A stretch of DNA of 64,000 nt, taken from positions 186,001 through 250,000 of the forward strand of contig NZ_JAHVIA010000007.1 in NCBI RefSeq assembly GCF_019801965.1, read 5' to 3'. Source of the stretch: Salipiger bermudensis. Its GTDB lineage: Bacteria; Pseudomonadota; Alphaproteobacteria; Rhodobacterales; Rhodobacteraceae. The notes under the pieces are model-generated. The model did no database searches. It was not told where the DNA came from and saw nothing but the letters and a program-made list of their open reading frames with translations. The position numbers were made by a program, and so were the translations under genes. Below, one piece after another: positions 42,643-51,706 of the stretch; positions within the stretch are counted from its first letter, which is position 1, and every line of letters begins with the position of its first letter.

Positions 42643-44016
42643 ATGACCGCATTCGACGCGCTCGGGCAGCTGCTCGGCCCGCGCTTCACCACCACCCTTG
42701 CCGCCCGCCAGCAGAACGCCGGCAACGAGGCGCATTACGACGAGGTCCTGCCCGATGCGGTGGCCTTTCCCGAGAGCACCGAAGAGGTCTCCTCCATCGT
42801 ACGGATCTGCGCCGAGCACGGCGTGCCCGTGGTGGCGTTCGGCACCGGCACCTCGCTGGAAGGCCAGCACCTCGCGGTGAACGGCGGCATCAGCCTCGAT
42901 TTCTCTCGCATGAACAAGGTGCTCGAGGTCCATGCGGAAGACATGAACGTGGTGGTCCAGCCCGGGGTGACCCGCAAGCAGCTCAACGAGGACCTGCGCG
43001 CCACCGGGCTGTTCTTCCCGGTCGATCCCGGCGCCGACGCCTCGCTCGGCGGCATGGCCGCGACGCGGGCCTCCGGAACCACGGCGGTGCGCTACGGCAC
43101 CATGCGCGAGAACGTGCTGGCGCTCGAGGCGGTGATGGCCGACGGCACGGTGATCCGCACCGGCAGCGAGGCGCGCAAGTCTTCGGCGGGCTACGATCTC
43201 ACCCACCTGCTGGTGGGCTCGGAAGGCACGCTGGGGCTGATCACCGAGCTGACGCTGAAGCTGCATGGCCAGCCCGAGGCGGTCGCCGCCGCGACCTGCC
43301 GGTTCGACGATGTGGGAGCCGCGGTCGATTGCGTGATCCTGACCATCCAGAGCGGCATCCCGATGGCGCGGATCGAGCTGGTCGACGAGATGATGGTGCG
43401 CGGATTCAACCTGCACAGCGGCACCGACATGCCGGAAAAACCACATCTTTTCCTAGAGTTCCACGGCGCGCCTGAGGCAGCACGCGAACAGGTGGCAAGC
43501 TTCCGCGAGATCGCTGCTGATGCCGGCGCGCAAGGCTGGCAGGAGGCCGAGACCACCGAGGCACGCACCGCGCTCTGGAGCCTGCGCCACGGTGCGCTGC
43601 CGGCGATCGGGGCGCTCGACCCGCGCCCCGGCAAGCGCACCTATTCCACCGATGTCTGCGTGCCGATCTCGCGGCTGGCCGAGGCCATCGCCGCGGCCCG
43701 CGCCGAGGCCGAGGCGCGCGCGCTCACCTGCACCATCGTCGGTCATGTCGGCGACGGCAATTTCCACTGTGGCCTGCGCTTCGATCCCGGCGATCCGGAC
43801 GAGATCGCCGAGGTGCTGGCGTTTTCCGGCGCGCTCGCCAAGGTGGCACTGAAGCTTGGCGGCACGGTCACCGGCGAGCATGGCATCGGGCTCGGGAAGC
43901 AGACATACATGGATGCCGAGCACGGCGCCGCTGTGGCCATCATGCGCCGCGTGAAGACGGCCTTCGATCCGCAGGCTATCCTCAACCCCGGCAAACTGTT
44001 ACCGCCGGAAAGCTGA
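42643..44016 (+). CDS. FAD-binding oxidoreductase, D-lactate dehydrogenase/glycolate oxidase (GlcD) type
   Basis: 457 aa from the ATG at 42643, with GGAG 10 bases before it. The VAO-type FAD domain is clear: VVAFGTGTSLEGQHLAVNGG, VVVQPGVTRKQLNEDLRATG, PGADASLGGMAATRASGTTA, LLVGSEGTLGLITELTLKLHG. The C-terminal cap holds GHVGDGNFHCGLRF and TGEHGIGLGK. The family oxidises 2-hydroxyacids and passes electrons to cytochrome c or quinone. Divergent from the SDR-GntR-FAH operon; if that operon yields lactate and pyruvate, this enzyme would consume the lactate. Confidence 0.92.
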   Translation: MTAFDALGQLLGPRFTTTLAARQQNAGNEAHYDEVLPDAVAFPESTEEVSSIVRICAEHGVPVVAFGTGTSLEGQHLAVNGGISLDFSRMNKVLEVHAEDMNVVVQPGVTRKQLNEDLRATGLFFPVDPGADASLGGMAATRASGTTAVRYGTMRENVLALEAVMADGTVIRTGSEARKSSAGYDLTHLLVGSEGTLGLITELTLKLHGQPEAVAAATCRFDDVGAAVDCVILTIQSGIPMARIELVDEMMVRGFNLHSGTDMPEKPHLFLEFHGAPEAAREQVASFREIAADAGAQGWQEAETTEARTALWSLRHGALPAIGALDPRPGKRTYSTDVCVPISRLAEAIAAARAEAEARALTCTIVGHVGDGNFHCGLRFDPGDPDEIAEVLAFSGALAKVALKLGGTVTGEHGIGLGKQTYMDAEHGAAVAIMRRVKTAFDPQAILNPGKLLPPES

Positions 44017-44058
44017 CGGGCGCCCCGCCCGCTCATCCGGAGACGAAGGAGTGACGCA

Positions 44059-44985
44059 ATGAGCGCCTTTCTCGCCATTGGCGAATGCATGGTCGAACTG
44101 TCCGAGGCCGGTGACGGGCTCTATCGCCGCGGTTTCGCCGGCGACACCTTCAACACCGCCTGGTACATGCGCCGGATGCTGCCGGAGAGCTGGGGCGTGG
44201 GCTACGCCACCTGCGTCGGCGAGGACGCGATCAGCCACGAGATGCTGGCCTACATGGAGGGCGAGCGCATCGACACCTCCGGGGTGCGCCGTCTGCCGGA
44301 CGCGACGGTGGGGCTCTACATGATCTCGATCGAGGATGGCGAGCGCAGCTTCTCCTACTGGCGCGGACAATCGGCGGCCAAGCGCATGGCGCAGGATCTG
44401 AAATGGCTCGATGCGGCGCTCAAGGGCCGCGACATGATCCATTTCTCCGCCATCACCCTGGCCATCCTGCCGCCCAAGGAGCGCGAGTATTTCTGCGGTG
44501 CGCTGGCGAGGGCGCGATCGCGCGGGGCCATCGTGGCCTTTGATACCAACCTGCGGCCGAAGCTCTGGGAGAGCCCCGAGGCGATGCGCGCCGGCCTGAT
44601 GATGGGGGCGCGGACCTCCGACATCGTGCTGCCCTCCTTCGACGAGGAGCAGGTGCTGTTCGGCGACACCGACCCGGCGCAGAGTCTTGAGCGCTACCGC
44701 GCCCAGGGCGCCGACCTGGTGGCGGTGAAGCAGGGCCCGGGCGACCTTCTGCTCTGGCAGCGTGACAGCGGCGCCCAGGTGATCCCGGCGACGCGCGTCG
44801 AGAGCGTTGTCGATACCACCGCCGCCGGCGACAGCTTCGCCGCCGGTCTGCTGGCGGGGCTGGCGCTCGGCCGTCCGCTCGAAGACGCGGCGCGCGGTGC
44901 GATGGCGCTGGCGGGCCAGGTGATCCAGGGTCGCGGCGCCTTGGTGGCCGACGCGGTGAGCAAGGCCGGGCTGACGCCCGCCTAG
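44059..44985 (+). CDS. PfkB family sugar kinase, 2-keto-3-deoxygluconate kinase-like
   Basis: 308 aa. It starts AFLAIGECMVELSEAGDGLYRRGFAGDT, the KdgK-type N terminus, and has the PfkB catalytic/anion-hole motif DTTAAGDSFAAGLLAG near residue 252. It phosphorylates a sugar acid such as KDG for Entner-Doudoroff cleavage. It lies 42 bp after the oxidase gene and is probably co-transcribed. Its TAG shares the bases CTAG with the stop of the convergent isomerase gene. Confidence 0.9.
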   Translation: MSAFLAIGECMVELSEAGDGLYRRGFAGDTFNTAWYMRRMLPESWGVGYATCVGEDAISHEMLAYMEGERIDTSGVRRLPDATVGLYMISIEDGERSFSYWRGQSAAKRMAQDLKWLDAALKGRDMIHFSAITLAILPPKEREYFCGALARARSRGAIVAFDTNLRPKLWESPEAMRAGLMMGARTSDIVLPSFDEEQVLFGDTDPAQSLERYRAQGADLVAVKQGPGDLLLWQRDSGAQVIPATRVESVVDTTAAGDSFAAGLLAGLALGRPLEDAARGAMALAGQVIQGRGALVADAVSKAGLTPA

Positions 44986-45767
44986 GCGCTTGCCAGCGCG
45001 GCGCGGAGCCTTGGCAGCCAGTCCAGCCCCGCGCGCGTGTCGCAGCCCCGGGGGCGGTACTCGGCGCCGATGGCGCCGTGGTAGCCCGCCTCGCGGAGGG
45101 CTTTGAGAAGCCTTGCATAGCAAAGCTCGCCCGCATCCGGTTCGCCGCGGTCCGGCACCGCGGCGATCTGCACGTGACCGACCAACGGCAGATATTGCTC
45201 GAAGCGCCGCGTCAGGTCGCCCTGCAGGATCTGCAGGTGGTAGCAATCGAACATGATGCGGATGTTGTCGCGGTCCAGTGCCGTGATGGTCTCGGTCGCC
45301 TGCTCCAGAGAGGTCAGGTGGTAGCCGGGCACGTCGCGCGTGTTGATCGGTTCGATGAGGATGGTCATGCCATGCGCGGCGGCGAGATCGCAGGCGTGGG
45401 CCAGCGTTGCGCGGAAGGCCTCCTCGGACCCTGCCGCCCTGAGGCTTCGGCCTGCCATGACATGCACCGCGCCCGCCCCGATCGCCGCGCCGAAGGCGAC
45501 CGCCTGCGCCACGGCGGCACGGGCCTCCTCGGCCCGCCCCGGAAGCGCCGCAAGGCCGAATTCGCCTGCCGCCGTGTCGCCGGGCCGGGTGTTGAGCGAC
45601 AGCATCGGCAGGCCGGTGGCGTCGAGGGCGGCGCGGATCTCACCCGGGTCATGGTCGTAGGGGAAATGGCACTCGACCGCGTCGAAGCCGTCGCTGGCTG
45701 CGGCGTGGATGCGCGCAGGCAGCGGCAGGTCGGCGTAGAGGAAGCCGAGATTGGCGGAAATCTGCAT
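44982..45767 (-). CDS. hydroxypyruvate isomerase family protein (Hyi/OtnI-like TIM barrel)
   Basis: 261 aa from the ATG at 45767 (MQISANLGFLYADLP); the long upstream frame is a shadow. The xylose-isomerase-like TIM barrel metal ligands appear as IEPINTRDVPGYHL, RIMFDCYHLQ, VGHVQIAAVPDRGEPDAGEL and IGAEYRP. It interconverts hydroxypyruvate and tartronate semialdehyde, or is the 2-oxo-tetronate isomerase of acid-sugar pathways. It converges on the kinase gene; both stops share a CTAG. Confidence 0.9.
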   Translation of the reverse strand: MQISANLGFLYADLPLPARIHAAASDGFDAVECHFPYDHDPGEIRAALDATGLPMLSLNTRPGDTAAGEFGLAALPGRAEEARAAVAQAVAFGAAIGAGAVHVMAGRSLRAAGSEEAFRATLAHACDLAAAHGMTILIEPINTRDVPGYHLTSLEQATETITALDRDNIRIMFDCYHLQILQGDLTRRFEQYLPLVGHVQIAAVPDRGEPDAGELCYARLLKALREAGYHGAIGAEYRPRGCDTRAGLDWLPRLRAALASA

Positions 45768-45804
45768 CGGGCGGCCCTGCGCTTGGTGGGGGCGTCGGAG
45801 ACGA

Positions 45805-45850
45805 GGGGCGCTGCCCCTCGCGCTCCCCGGGATATTTTCAGCCAGAAGAA
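45805..45850 (-). repeat. degenerate copy of the dispersed GC-hairpin repeat
   Basis: Read on the minus strand it starts CTTCTGGCTGAAAATATCCC and ends in a GGGGCAGCGCCCC palindrome. This is the same layout as the 65-bp element at 54457 and 57886 (cttctctggttcaaaaatacctcggggg, then GGGGGCAGCGCCCCC). It fills much of the 236-bp gap between the isomerase and the WYL regulator. Confidence 0.6.
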
Positions 45851-46003
45851 GGCAAAGGTCGAGGGGCGGGTTTGCGTTTGCCTCTCGAATGACACCTCGG
45901 GACCTTGGGGAACCGGGTCTGTCGAGGCTGGCAGGGGGCCTTATTGGCGCGGCCTGTGCGTCGCAGCACTTGCGAGAATCACCGAGCTTGGGGAGGGGCG
46001 CTT

Positions 46004-46732
46004 TCAGGACCGGCCCCTGGACAGCTCTGCATAGGGGCACACGTCTGCCTCGAAAGGCACGCGTCGACGGCGGAAGCGCTTGTCTTCGACACAATGCGGG
46101 GCGCTGATCCGGTCCATGCGGAAATGGCGGAAATCCTCGCGCATCGGGTCCCATCCGACGAGATACCAGATCGGCAGCAGGATCAGCAGCGCCTGCGGCT
46201 CGACCTCGCGCCGGGTCTCGCGGCCCCCGGCGTCGCGGTAGCCGAAGCGCAGGAAGCGGCGCGCGAGGAAGGCCGTCTCGAAGGCCGGGAGCAGCGCCGC
46301 GTCGACCTGGCCCAGATCGGAGAGATCCTGCCGCGGCGGCAGCCGGCCCACATGCAGGCAGCCCAGGACGGCGCGCAAATCGCGGACCTTGTCCCGCGGC
46401 AGCGCCTTCTCGATCCGGGCCAGCCCGGCATCGGCCAGCTCGGAGAACGGCAGGGTCCCGGCGGCGCGCATCGCGGCGACGCTGATCAGCAGGGCGAACA
46501 CCTCGTCGACCGTGAGCCGCGCATGGGTCTGCACGGATTGCGGGTCGAGCTGCAGCCCGCCGCCGCGCCCGACATCGGAATGGATCACGTAGCCGTCCTC
46601 GCGCAGGGCGGCGATGTCGCGCAGCACGGTGCGGCGCGACGCGCCGACCTCGGCCGCCAGCGCGTCGATGGTGGAGCTGCCATTGCGGCGCAGGCTGCGG
46701 ACGATGGCGTCCTGTCTGTGTCTCACGGTCAT
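46004..46732 (-). CDS. YafY-like HTH_11/WYL domain transcriptional regulator
   Basis: 242 aa. Residues 1-60 are a DeoR-type winged helix (RQDAIVRSLRRNGSSTIDAL, then SRRTVLRDIAALREDGYVI), and a WYL-type ligand domain follows (FLRFGYRDAGGRETRREVEPQAL, then WYLVGWDPMREDFRHFRMDRI). It is divergent from the RidA gene; the inverted repeat at 46754-46770 between them is its likely operator. The inducer is unknown. Confidence 0.92.
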   Translation of the reverse strand: MTVRHRQDAIVRSLRRNGSSTIDALAAEVGASRRTVLRDIAALREDGYVIHSDVGRGGGLQLDPQSVQTHARLTVDEVFALLISVAAMRAAGTLPFSELADAGLARIEKALPRDKVRDLRAVLGCLHVGRLPPRQDLSDLGQVDAALLPAFETAFLARRFLRFGYRDAGGRETRREVEPQALLILLPIWYLVGWDPMREDFRHFRMDRISAPHCVEDKRFRRRRVPFEADVCPYAELSRGRS

Positions 46733-46753
46733 GGCGGGAGCCTAGCACGAATG

Positions 46754-46770
46754 GTGCCAGATTTTGGCAC
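46754..46770. promoter_or_regulatory. candidate WYL-regulator operator
   Basis: GTGCCA (46754-46759), GATTT, TGGCAC (46765-46770): a perfect 6-5-6 inverted repeat centred in the 87-bp gap between the divergent regulator and RidA genes. Position suits control of both promoters. Confidence 0.55.
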
Positions 46771-46819
46771 TGTTTGCCTCTACCGATGGGTCGGCAAGCG
46801 AAACCAAGGAGAGGTCATC

Positions 46820-47215
46820 ATGAAACGCAGTGCAGTGAACCCGTGGGACTGGTCGCTCAAGCTCGGTTACAACCAGGCCGAGATCATCGAAGGCGCCGCG
46901 CGGCAGCTCATCGTCGCCGGACAGACGGCGGTGGACGGCACCGGCACGCCGCAGCACGCGGGCGACATGCGGGCGCAGATTGACCTCGCGCTCGACAATC
47001 TCGAAGCGGTGCTGAGGCAGGCCGGCATGGGGCTCGGCAACGTCATCCGGCTCGGGGTCTTCGCCACCGACATGGACGCGGCCCTGAAGAACTTCGATCT
47101 GATGGGGATGCGGTTCGGCGCGGCAGAGGTGGCGCCGCCGACGACCCTGCTGGGCGTCACCCGGCTCGCCCTGCCCGGGCTCATGGTCGAGATCGAGGCC
47201 ACCGCGGCGGGCTGA
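46820..47215 (+). CDS. RidA family protein
   Basis: 131 aa, the family length. The ATG at 46820 has AAGGAGAGG just upstream. The YjgF/RidA pattern is seen: LIVAGQTAVDGTG, then QIDLALDNLEAVLRQAGMGLGNVIRLGVFATDM and TLLGVTRLALPGLMVEIEATA with the substrate-binding region. Members deaminate reactive 2-aminoacrylate-type enamines. It is divergent from the WYL regulator. Confidence 0.9.
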   Translation: MKRSAVNPWDWSLKLGYNQAEIIEGAARQLIVAGQTAVDGTGTPQHAGDMRAQIDLALDNLEAVLRQAGMGLGNVIRLGVFATDMDAALKNFDLMGMRFGAAEVAPPTTLLGVTRLALPGLMVEIEATAAG

Positions 47216-47312
47216 ACCTTGCGATCGGGGCGTCCCGGCGCGCGCCTTGTGCCGGGGCGGCGCCGCGAGGACGGCCGGGCGGGTGCGTCAGGCCCCTTCC
47301 CGGCCCTTGGCT

Positions 47313-48410
47313 TCAGGTGTTGAAGAGGAAGTGCAGCACGTCGCCGTCCTTGACCATGTAGGTCTTGCCCTCGGCGCGCATCTTGCCGGCTTCCTTGGCG
47401 GGCTGCTCGCCGCCCAAGGCCACGAAATCCTCGTAGGCGATGGTCTCGGCGCGGATGAAGCCCTTCTCGAAATCACCGTGGATCACACCGGCGGCCTGCG
47501 GCGCCAGCGTGCCCTTGCGGATGGTCCAGGCGCGGGCTTCCTTGGGGCCGACGGTGAAGTAGGTCTCGAGATGCAGCAGCTCGTAGCCGGCGCGGATCAG
47601 ACGGTCGAGACCGGCCTCCTCGAGCCCGAGCTCGGAGAGGAACATCTCCGCCTCCTCGCCATCGAGCTGGGAAATCTCTTCCTCGATCTTGGCCGAGATC
47701 ACGACGTGAGCGTTGCCCTGCGCGGCGGCCATGGCGGCGACCTTCTCGGAGAGCGCGTTGCCGGTGGCGGCCTCGTCCTCGTCGACGTTGCAGACGTAGA
47801 GCACCGGCTTCGAGGTCAGAAGCTGCAGCATCTTCCACTGCTTGAGATCCTCGGCATCGACCTCGAGCAGGCGCGCGGGCTTGCCCTGCTCCAGGAGCTC
47901 GAGCGCGGCCTTCATCAGGCGCTCCTGCTGGACCGCCTCCTTGTCGCCGCCGCGCACCTTGCGGACGATGTTCTGCAGGCGCTTCTCGAGGCTCTCCATG
48001 TCGGCGATGATCAGCTCGGTCTCGATGGTCTCGGCATCGGCGACGGGATCGACGCGACCGTCGACATGGGTGACGTCGTCATCCTCGAAGCAGCGCAGCA
48101 CGTGGGCGATGGCGTCGGTCTCGCGGATGTTGGCGAGAAACTGGTTGCCCAGACCCTCGCCCTTCGAGGCGCCCTTCACCAGGCCCGCGATGTCGACGAA
48201 GGTCATCCGGGTGGGAATGATGTTCTGCGACTTGGCGATGGACGCGAGCTTGTCGAGCCGCGCGTCGGGCACCGCCACGTCGCCCACGTTGGGCTCGATG
48301 GTGCAGAACGGGAAGTTGGCCGCCTGCGCCGCGGCGGTCTTGGTCAGCGCGTTGAACAGGGTCGACTTGCCCACGTTGGGCAGACCCACGATCCCCATGC
48401 GAAATCCCAT
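47313..48410 (-). CDS. ychF: redox-regulated ATPase YchF (OLA1)
   Basis: 365 aa, the YchF length. The Obg-type GTPase G1 motif GLPNVGKST is at residues 9-17, with TRMTFVDIAGLV as the G3 region, a mid coiled coil (RLQNIVRKVRGGDKEAVQQERLMKAA) and a C-terminal TGS domain (YFTVGPKEARAWTIRKGTLAPQAAG). A universally conserved ATPase that contacts the ribosome. Confidence 0.97.
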   Translation of the reverse strand: MGFRMGIVGLPNVGKSTLFNALTKTAAAQAANFPFCTIEPNVGDVAVPDARLDKLASIAKSQNIIPTRMTFVDIAGLVKGASKGEGLGNQFLANIRETDAIAHVLRCFEDDDVTHVDGRVDPVADAETIETELIIADMESLEKRLQNIVRKVRGGDKEAVQQERLMKAALELLEQGKPARLLEVDAEDLKQWKMLQLLTSKPVLYVCNVDEDEAATGNALSEKVAAMAAAQGNAHVVISAKIEEEISQLDGEEAEMFLSELGLEEAGLDRLIRAGYELLHLETYFTVGPKEARAWTIRKGTLAPQAAGVIHGDFEKGFIRAETIAYEDFVALGGEQPAKEAGKMRAEGKTYMVKDGDVLHFLFNT

Positions 48411-48508
48411 CTTGCGGCTCCTCTGGCTTTGGTTGGCCGCCTTCTAGGCGCGGATCGGTGCAAGCGCAAGAGAGCGTCGCGGCCCCGGCACAGGCGCGGA
48501 GCGGCGGC

Positions 48509-49885
48509 TCAGGCCTTGGCGCCGGCGGGCGGTGCGACGCGGCGCGGGTTGGCGCGGACGAGGAAGCGGTGCAGCAGCAACACCGCCGCCGCCCCGAGCC
48601 CGATCACCAGCCCGAACCAGACGCCGACGAAGCCGTAGCCGGCCGGGAAGCCCAGCAAGTAGGCTGCCGGCAGTCCGAGCCCCCAGTAGGACAGCGCCGC
48701 GATGATCATGGGCGCGCGGGTGTCGTGTAGGCCACGCAGCATGCCGAGCGCGATGACCTGCAGCGCGTCGACCAGCTGGAACAACGCCGCGACCAGCAGC
48801 AGCACCACGCCGATGGCGATGATGGTGTCTCGCTGCGGATCGTCGGGCGACAGGAACAGGCCGATGAGCGCCTCGGGAATGGTCAGGAAGGCCACGACGG
48901 TGATGATCACCGTGGCGATGGAGAGCCCGAAGAGCGTGCGCGCATCGCGCATCAGGAACTCGGTGTCACCACGGCCACGCGCCTGCCCCGCGCGCACCGT
49001 GGCGACGTTGGCGAGGCCCAGATGCACCATGAAGGTCAGCCCCGAGAGCTGCAGCGCGATGCCGTGCGCGGCCAGCGGCGCCGGACCGATCAGGCCGATC
49101 AGCAGCGCGGTGGCGGCGAAGAGCCCGACCTCGGCCAGGGTGGTGAGGCCGATCGGCCAGCCGAGCGCGAAGACCTCGCGCATCATCTCGACATCGGGGC
49201 GCCAGAAGCGCTGCCAGAGCGGGTAGAGCGGCAGGCGCAGGCGGGCATAGGCGATCACCCCCAGCAGCGACAGCCCGTGCGAGACCAGCGAGGCGATGGC
49301 GGCTCCGCGGATGCCGAGCTCGGGCGCGCCCCAGTTGCCGAAGATCAGCGCGTAATTGGCCAGCGCGTTGGCAATGGCGGCGCAGACGGTGATCCAGAAC
49401 ACTACGCGGGTGTGCTCGAGCGCGGCGAGGAAGCTCTTGAAGACCATGACGCCAAGCGCCGGCAAGAGCCCCCAGCCGGCGATGCGGAGGTAAGTCTGGG
49501 CATCGGCCGCGACCTGCGGCTCCTGCCCCAGCGCCAGGAGGATGCTGCCCGAATGCCAGAGCAGCGGCATGACCAGCGCGAACACCCCCGCCGACAGCCA
49601 GAGCCCCATGCGGGTGGCGCGGCGGATCTTGGTGTGATCGTCGGCGGCCTCATAGCAGGCCACCATCGGCATCACCGCCCAGGCAAAGCCGGAGCCGAAG
49701 AGGAAGAACACCGAAAACACCGTCGAGGCCAGCGTCAGCGCCGCCAGCTCGGCAACGCCGTAGCGGCCGATCATCGCGGTGTCTGTGAACACGATGGCAA
49801 GCTGCGCGAGATGGCCGCCGATCAGCGGCAGCGCAAGCAGCAGGATGGCGCGGGCATGGGCCCAATATGTGTCTTCATTCCTCAT
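48509..49885 (-). CDS. MATE family efflux transporter
   Basis: 458 aa with about twelve hydrophobic segments in two related halves. It has the MatE pattern (LALPLIGGHLAQLAIVFTDTAMIGRYG at the N terminus, and GWPIGLTTLAEVGLFAATALLIG at the start of the second half). NorM-like members export cationic drugs with Na+ or H+ across the inner membrane. It lies 98 bp upstream of ychF on the same strand; no regulator is adjacent. Substrate unknown. Confidence 0.93.
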   Translation of the reverse strand: MRNEDTYWAHARAILLLALPLIGGHLAQLAIVFTDTAMIGRYGVAELAALTLASTVFSVFFLFGSGFAWAVMPMVACYEAADDHTKIRRATRMGLWLSAGVFALVMPLLWHSGSILLALGQEPQVAADAQTYLRIAGWGLLPALGVMVFKSFLAALEHTRVVFWITVCAAIANALANYALIFGNWGAPELGIRGAAIASLVSHGLSLLGVIAYARLRLPLYPLWQRFWRPDVEMMREVFALGWPIGLTTLAEVGLFAATALLIGLIGPAPLAAHGIALQLSGLTFMVHLGLANVATVRAGQARGRGDTEFLMRDARTLFGLSIATVIITVVAFLTIPEALIGLFLSPDDPQRDTIIAIGVVLLLVAALFQLVDALQVIALGMLRGLHDTRAPMIIAALSYWGLGLPAAYLLGFPAGYGFVGVWFGLVIGLGAAAVLLLHRFLVRANPRRVAPPAGAKA

Positions 49886-49958
49886 GATCGCGCTTTAGAG
49901 ACGCCGGCGCGCTCGGGCAAGTCTCGCGTGAAGGGAGCCGCGAAACTGTGGTTCAGCT

Positions 49959-50972
49959 CTAGATCGCGTGCAACACCACCTGCGCCGCGAGGATGGCGAT
50001 CATGGCCCCGGCGGCGGCCTCGATGCCGCCCATCAGCCGCAGCGCGGCGGGCCCGGTGGCGAGCCGGCTGAGGGCTCCCTCGCGCAGCGTCACCGAGGCC
50101 AGGGCCACCGCCATGGTCACCGCTGCCGTGCCGAGCCCCATGGCGAAAGCGCCGAGGATGCCGGCGAGATCGATGCCCATGCGCCAGGTCAGGATCAGCA
50201 GGAACAGCGCCCCGGTACAGGGCCGGATGGCGATGGCGCCGATCAGAACCAGCGCGTCGCGCAGCGAGTGGACCTGCTCGACCTGTTCGAGGCTCGGGCC
50301 ATGGGCATGGCCGCAGCTCGGGCAGGCCTCGCCATGAGCGTGAGCATGGTGATGGCCGTCGTGATCGTGGGGCTGATGGGGGCCGGTGTCATGGTCATGC
50401 TCATGATCGCTGTGAGGGTGCTGATCGTCACGAGGTTGATCATGAAGGTGATCGGGGGCCACGGAAGGCCTCGGCTCGGGACGTGCCAGCAGCTTGCGCA
50501 GCCCGCGCAGCGCCAGCCAGAGGCCGATCAGCCCGATGGCGGCGTAGCTTGCCGGGGCGAACCAGTCCTCGGCGGCATCGGTGAGCTGCTCGCGCCCCCA
50601 GCCGAGCGCCCAGACCCCGGCATAGACCAGCGCCACCGCCGCCGCTGCCTGCGCCAGGCTCGACAGCAGCGCCAGCATCGACAGCCGCAGCACCGGCACG
50701 CGGCGCCCGACCCCGTAGCCGCCGATCAGCAGCTTGCCGTGGCCCGGCCCGGCGGCATGGAAGAACCCGTAGGCAAAGCACAGACCCAGCAGCGCCGTGA
50801 GCGCCCCCGGCTCGCCGGCCCGCAGCGCGCGCAGCCCCCCTGCCATCGCCACCTGCGCCTCGCGCTGGCCCTGCGCCGCGGTGGCCTCGACGACCGCGGC
50901 GCCGCCGAAGCCCCAGAGCCAGACCGCCAGCGCCACCACCGCGGCGGCGCCGATCAGGACGAGGGATCGCAT
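49959..50972 (-). CDS. NicO-type nickel/cobalt transporter
   Basis: 337 aa, six to seven membrane segments. It has [18 protein letters not shown] near residue 92 (the H..GPGH motif of NicO/RcnA-like proteins) and a His/Asp-rich cytoplasmic loop around residues 170-230 ([20 protein letters not shown]) that would bind metal. Family members move Ni2+ or Co2+ across the inner membrane. Its start overlaps the end of the DUF1007 gene by 19 bp, a common pairing. Confidence 0.9.
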   Translation of the reverse strand: MRSLVLIGAAAVVALAVWLWGFGGAAVVEATAAQGQREAQVAMAGGLRALRAGEPGALTALLGLCFAYGFFHAAGPGHGKLLIGGYGVGRRVPVLRLSMLALLSSLAQAAAAVALVYAGVWALGWGREQLTDAAEDWFAPASYAAIGLIGLWLALRGLRKLLARPEPRPSVAPDHLHDQPRDDQHPHSDHEHDHDTGPHQPHDHDGHHHAHAHGEACPSCGHAHGPSLEQVEQVHSLRDALVLIGAIAIRPCTGALFLLILTWRMGIDLAGILGAFAMGLGTAAVTMAVALASVTLREGALSRLATGPAALRLMGGIEAAAGAMIAILAAQVVLHAI

Positions 50973-51586
50973 GTCAGGCTGATCCGGTCGGCATATTGCT
51001 CACCGACCTCGAGCTGCTCGAACATGTCCTCGGGGACGCGTTGCAGCTCTTCCTGCACGTAGGCATCGGCCGCCTCGCGGTCGGGCGCCTCGATCTCGGC
51101 GCTGCAGGGCGCGGCGATCTCGACGCCGCGGCTGATCTCGTAGGAGACGTAGAAGGTCGGATCGTATTGCTTGATCTCCAGCCCTTGCGCCGGCACCTCC
51201 GGCACCGGCCGGAAATGCGACGAGATGATGCGTCCATCCTCGATCCGGGTCTCGCGCGGCTCTGGCGGCCCGAGCGCCACCGGCGCGCCGCCGGCGACCA
51301 GATATAGATCGCCCTCGAAATCCGCCGGCCAGTTGTTGGTCTCGAAGCCCTGGAGCTGCTCCAGCTCCGCCTCGGTGAGCTGACCGTCGCCATCGGGGTC
51401 GAGCCCCATATCCTCGAAGATCAGCAGCGTGAAGAACTCGTCATAGGCCCAGCTCAGCTCGATCCCGGTAACACGCCGGTCGGCGTCGGTCTCGATGCGC
51501 AGGGCGCTGTCGACGAAGACATGCGGATGCGCCACCGCCTCGACGGCAGGCAGCAGGAACAGAAAGCAGGCACTCCAGCGCAACAT
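50954..51586 (-). CDS. DUF1007 family periplasmic protein with EF-hand-like loop
   Basis: 210 aa with an N-terminal signal peptide ([18 protein letters not shown] before HPHVFVD). The HPH motif is right after the predicted cleavage site, as usual in this family. Residues about 62-73 ([12 protein letters not shown]) form a canonical EF-hand-type calcium-binding loop. DUF1007 proteins are linked to NicO metal transporters and may deliver or sense the metal in the periplasm; that role is inferred from context. Translationally coupled to NicO by overlap. Confidence 0.88.
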   Translation of the reverse strand: MLRWSACFLFLLPAVEAVAHPHVFVDSALRIETDADRRVTGIELSWAYDEFFTLLIFEDMGLDPDGDGQLTEAELEQLQGFETNNWPADFEGDLYLVAGGAPVALGPPEPRETRIEDGRIISSHFRPVPEVPAQGLEIKQYDPTFYVSYEISRGVEIAAPCSAEIEAPDREAADAYVQEELQRVPEDMFEQLEVGEQYADRISLTCDPSS

Positions 51587-51706
51587 GCCCCCGGATTAGA
51601 GAGCGCCCGCGCGCTTGGCAAGTTCCGTGCAGCGGGATCGGCAGGTCTGTGCTAAACTCGGTCGTTGATTACGAGTCAGATTGTTTTGCATGATTGGAGT
51701 TGCGCG

